IMG/VR virus record: IMGVR_UViG_3300021961_000697
Span: 1 to 22,462 of that record
Length of the DNA: 22,462 nucleotides
Strand: one strand, 5' to 3'
Source of the DNA: a virus
A program made the position numbers and the translations under genes. This document shows positions 20,888 through 22,462 of the stretch, one piece after another. Position 1 is the first letter of the stretch. The number at the start of each line of letters is the position of its first letter. The notes below the pieces were generated by a model. The model ran no database searches, had not been told where the DNA came from, and saw only the letters and a program-made list of their open reading frames with translations.

Positions 20888-22350
20888 CTAGGTGGCTGAT
20901 TCCGCTACCAGCGATCGTTCTGTCGTTCTGGCCGACTATCGTTCGCGCCGAAGCACAACCTGGTTTGCAAACTACCTACTACACGATTGATGCAATTCCA
21001 CCAGTTCAGTCGACTACCGAATATCCGGTGTGCGGATCAGAGATTGAGAACAACATCAACCGCAACTATGAAGGTGAACCATATTTAGATTGCACCTATG
21101 ACCTGTTCATGGTTCACATGACAGGCTTTATCGAAATACCTGAACATCAAACCATTGAGTTCATGGTTGCTTCGGATGATGGTGGTGAGATAACTATCGG
21201 CGGCAATACTTTCGGCGTCTGGTGGGACCAAGGCTGCACATGGACTATGTCAAACCAGTTACAACTTGACGCGGGTAGTCAGCCACTCGAATTGTGGATG
21301 TATGAGAACGGCGGTGCGACCTGCGTGATGCTTGCGTGGAATATCAATAATGCTGGATGGGAGATCGTGCCGGACTCGGCGTTCACTCAACAAGCCGTCG
21401 CAACTACCTCGTCAACCACCACTTCAACCACAACAAGTACATCAACCACATCAACAACAGTTGCAGAACAAACAACCACTTCTTCAACTACAACACTCCT
21501 TCCCACAACAACGACCACAACCACAGAACCAGTTCAGACAAGCACAACCACATCAACGACAAGTACCACGACAACGACGACCACAACTGTCGCACCAGCT
21601 CCGACAACAACGCAAGCACCTTACACGCCTCCTCAAACTACGACTAGTAGTTCGTCAACTTCTTTACCAGAGCAACATACAACGACCACAACTTCTTTGC
21701 CTGAACCGTCAACCACAGTCGAAGAAACGACATCTACAACCGTTCCTGTCGAGCCTGATCCCACTGTGCCTGAATCTCTTCCAGTTCATTCTTCCGTGCC
21801 TCTAACTCTGCCCGACGAAACAACACCGCCAACATCACAGCCGTCGCCAGAAACAAGTATCCAAGAAACATCACCAACAACAGAATCGAGTTCATCAACT
21901 ACCACGATACCCGAACCAGGTGAACCAATAAGCGATGAGAAGGTCGCAGAGATTCTGGTCGAATTGAAAGATGCGGCACCAGCACAGATAGTCGCAGCCA
22001 TCGAGCAAGTTCTCGCAAGTGATATCACGACCGATCAGGCGGTGAGTATCGCTTCGAGTCCTGAAGTGTTGGCGGCAATAACCGAAGACCAAGCCGAAGC
22101 GATATTTGAGCAGATCGTCGTAGAAGAACTGACCGCCGAAGTGGCCGAAGAACTAGTTCAGGTACTCAACGAAGCACCAACCAAAGTCAAAAAAGCATTC
22201 CAAGAAACCATCAATGTGTTCGCAGGCGTCTTCGATTCATTCCAGATGGTCGGCCAGACCATTCCTGTTGGTGAGCGTAGAACTTTGGTCGCCGTATCAA
22301 ATACACTTGTGGCGGTAGGAGCCAGCCTGCGCAGAAGAGAAATAAAGTGA
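20872..22350 (+). CDS. Secreted PA14-like protein with Thr/Ser linker
   Basis: This 492-residue protein has a signal peptide: basic 'MGRHLTRW', hydrophobic 'LIPLPAIVLSFW', then 'AEAQ' with cleavage likely near residue 28. Residues 30-170 form a PA14-like beta domain with 'MTGFIEIPEHQTIEFMVASD' (83-102), 'SDDGGEITI' (101-109) and four Cys (54, 74, 122, 151) that could form disulfides. A Thr/Ser/Pro linker spans about 175-345. The C-terminal part (about 350-492) is helical, with 'ITEDQAEAIFEQIVVEEL' and 'APTKVKKAFQETINVFAG'. The start GTG lies inside the end of the previous gene. The domain types suggest carbohydrate binding at the cell surface; whether it is in the virion or exported by the infected cell is not known. 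Confidence 0.75.
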   Translation: MGRHLTRWLIPLPAIVLSFWPTIVRAEAQPGLQTTYYTIDAIPPVQSTTEYPVCGSEIENNINRNYEGEPYLDCTYDLFMVHMTGFIEIPEHQTIEFMVASDDGGEITIGGNTFGVWWDQGCTWTMSNQLQLDAGSQPLELWMYENGGATCVMLAWNINNAGWEIVPDSAFTQQAVATTSSTTTSTTTSTSTTSTTVAEQTTTSSTTTLLPTTTTTTTEPVQTSTTTSTTSTTTTTTTTVAPAPTTTQAPYTPPQTTTSSSSTSLPEQHTTTTTSLPEPSTTVEETTSTTVPVEPDPTVPESLPVHSSVPLTLPDETTPPTSQPSPETSIQETSPTTESSSSTTTIPEPGEPISDEKVAEILVELKDAAPAQIVAAIEQVLASDITTDQAVSIASSPEVLAAITEDQAEAIFEQIVVEELTAEVAEELVQVLNEAPTKVKKAFQETINVFAGVFDSFQMVGQTIPVGERRTLVAVSNTLVAVGASLRRREIK

Positions 22351-22462
22351 TCGCCAAACTTCGAGACGAACTGTTTGCCTTAGGGTTTACCCTAGGCGCA
22401 TCCGCCATAACCATCATGACCCTCTCTGGAAGCCTCCAGAATTGGGCCTTGTTCTTCACATT
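22347..22462 (+). CDS. Start of a membrane protein, partial
   Basis: The gene starts at GTG overlapping the previous stop (GTGA) and is open to the right edge. The 38 visible residues have a charged start 'VIAKLRDELFAL' followed by hydrophobic 'GFTLGASAITIMTL'. A small membrane protein, possibly holin-like since lysis genes often follow tail genes, is a guess. Two short hairpins lie inside it: 22377-22397 (GCC-TAGGGT type, one bulge) and TCTGGA/TCCAGA at 22425-22440. Confidence 0.45.
   Translation, partial: MIAKLRDELFALGFTLGASAITIMTLSGSLQNWALFFT

Overview
The window is a contiguous stretch of a tailed-phage (siphovirus-like, HK97-fold) late region, either a free phage genome or a prophage. 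Every credible gene is on the + strand and they are packed with overlaps of 1 to 19 nt (one of 223 nt). No integrase, repressor, tRNA, rRNA, CRISPR array or insertion sequence was seen. The host is inferred to be an actinobacterium, most likely Acidimicrobiia-like. The gene types match actinophage structural modules, base composition is intermediate by eye rather than very GC-rich, and the last complete gene encodes a secreted protein with a very long Thr/Ser linker of a style common in Acidimicrobiia secreted proteins. The host assignment is an inference only.

Layout. (1) 1-6610, packaging and portal: the 3' end of a small terminase gene, the large terminase, an unlisted 50-residue membrane protein, the portal, three small structural proteins (one with 21-residue repeats), and a 627-residue multidomain protein whose C-terminal part is the HK97-type prohead protease. 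(2) 6597-8024, capsid unit: a near-consensus sigma70-type promoter, a leader with two tandem hairpins sharing a 14-nt repeat, the major capsid gene, and a terminator. (3) 8052-12548, an insertion of six modification genes between capsid and head-tail connector: GT4-type, GT2-type, a SAM methyltransferase, GT17-type, another GT-A-like protein and a DUF115/Maf-like protein. The first overlaps a small ORF in another frame by 223 nt. (4) 12560-15170, connector and tail tube: gp6-like connector, tail completion protein, small protein, major tail protein, tail assembly chaperone with a clear -1 frameshift, and an HK97 gp10-like protein. (5) 15223-15936, a primase-like (AEP/Rep-like) protein in the middle of tail genes. 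(6) 15954-22462, tape measure, minor tail protein, three tail-tip or fibre-type proteins (one Gly-rich), a signal-peptide PA14/mucin-like protein, and the start of a membrane protein.

How it works together. The terminase packages DNA through the portal, and the protease matures the capsid, whose N-terminal delta domain is visible. The connector and tail-completion proteins join the head to a tail built on the 695-residue tape measure. The glycosyltransferase/methyltransferase cassette next to the capsid gene most plausibly glycosylates and O-methyl-caps virion proteins. The Gly-rich and PA14 proteins are candidates for contact with the host surface.

Most interesting points: the modification cassette; the mutual overprinting at its first gene; the paired-hairpin leader of the capsid mRNA; a short 'FILDSSxLDGxxVLDG' peptide motif found four times in two distant structural genes; the protease fusion; and the primase-like gene in the tail module. 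No searches or structure predictions were run. All family names rest on reading motifs by eye.
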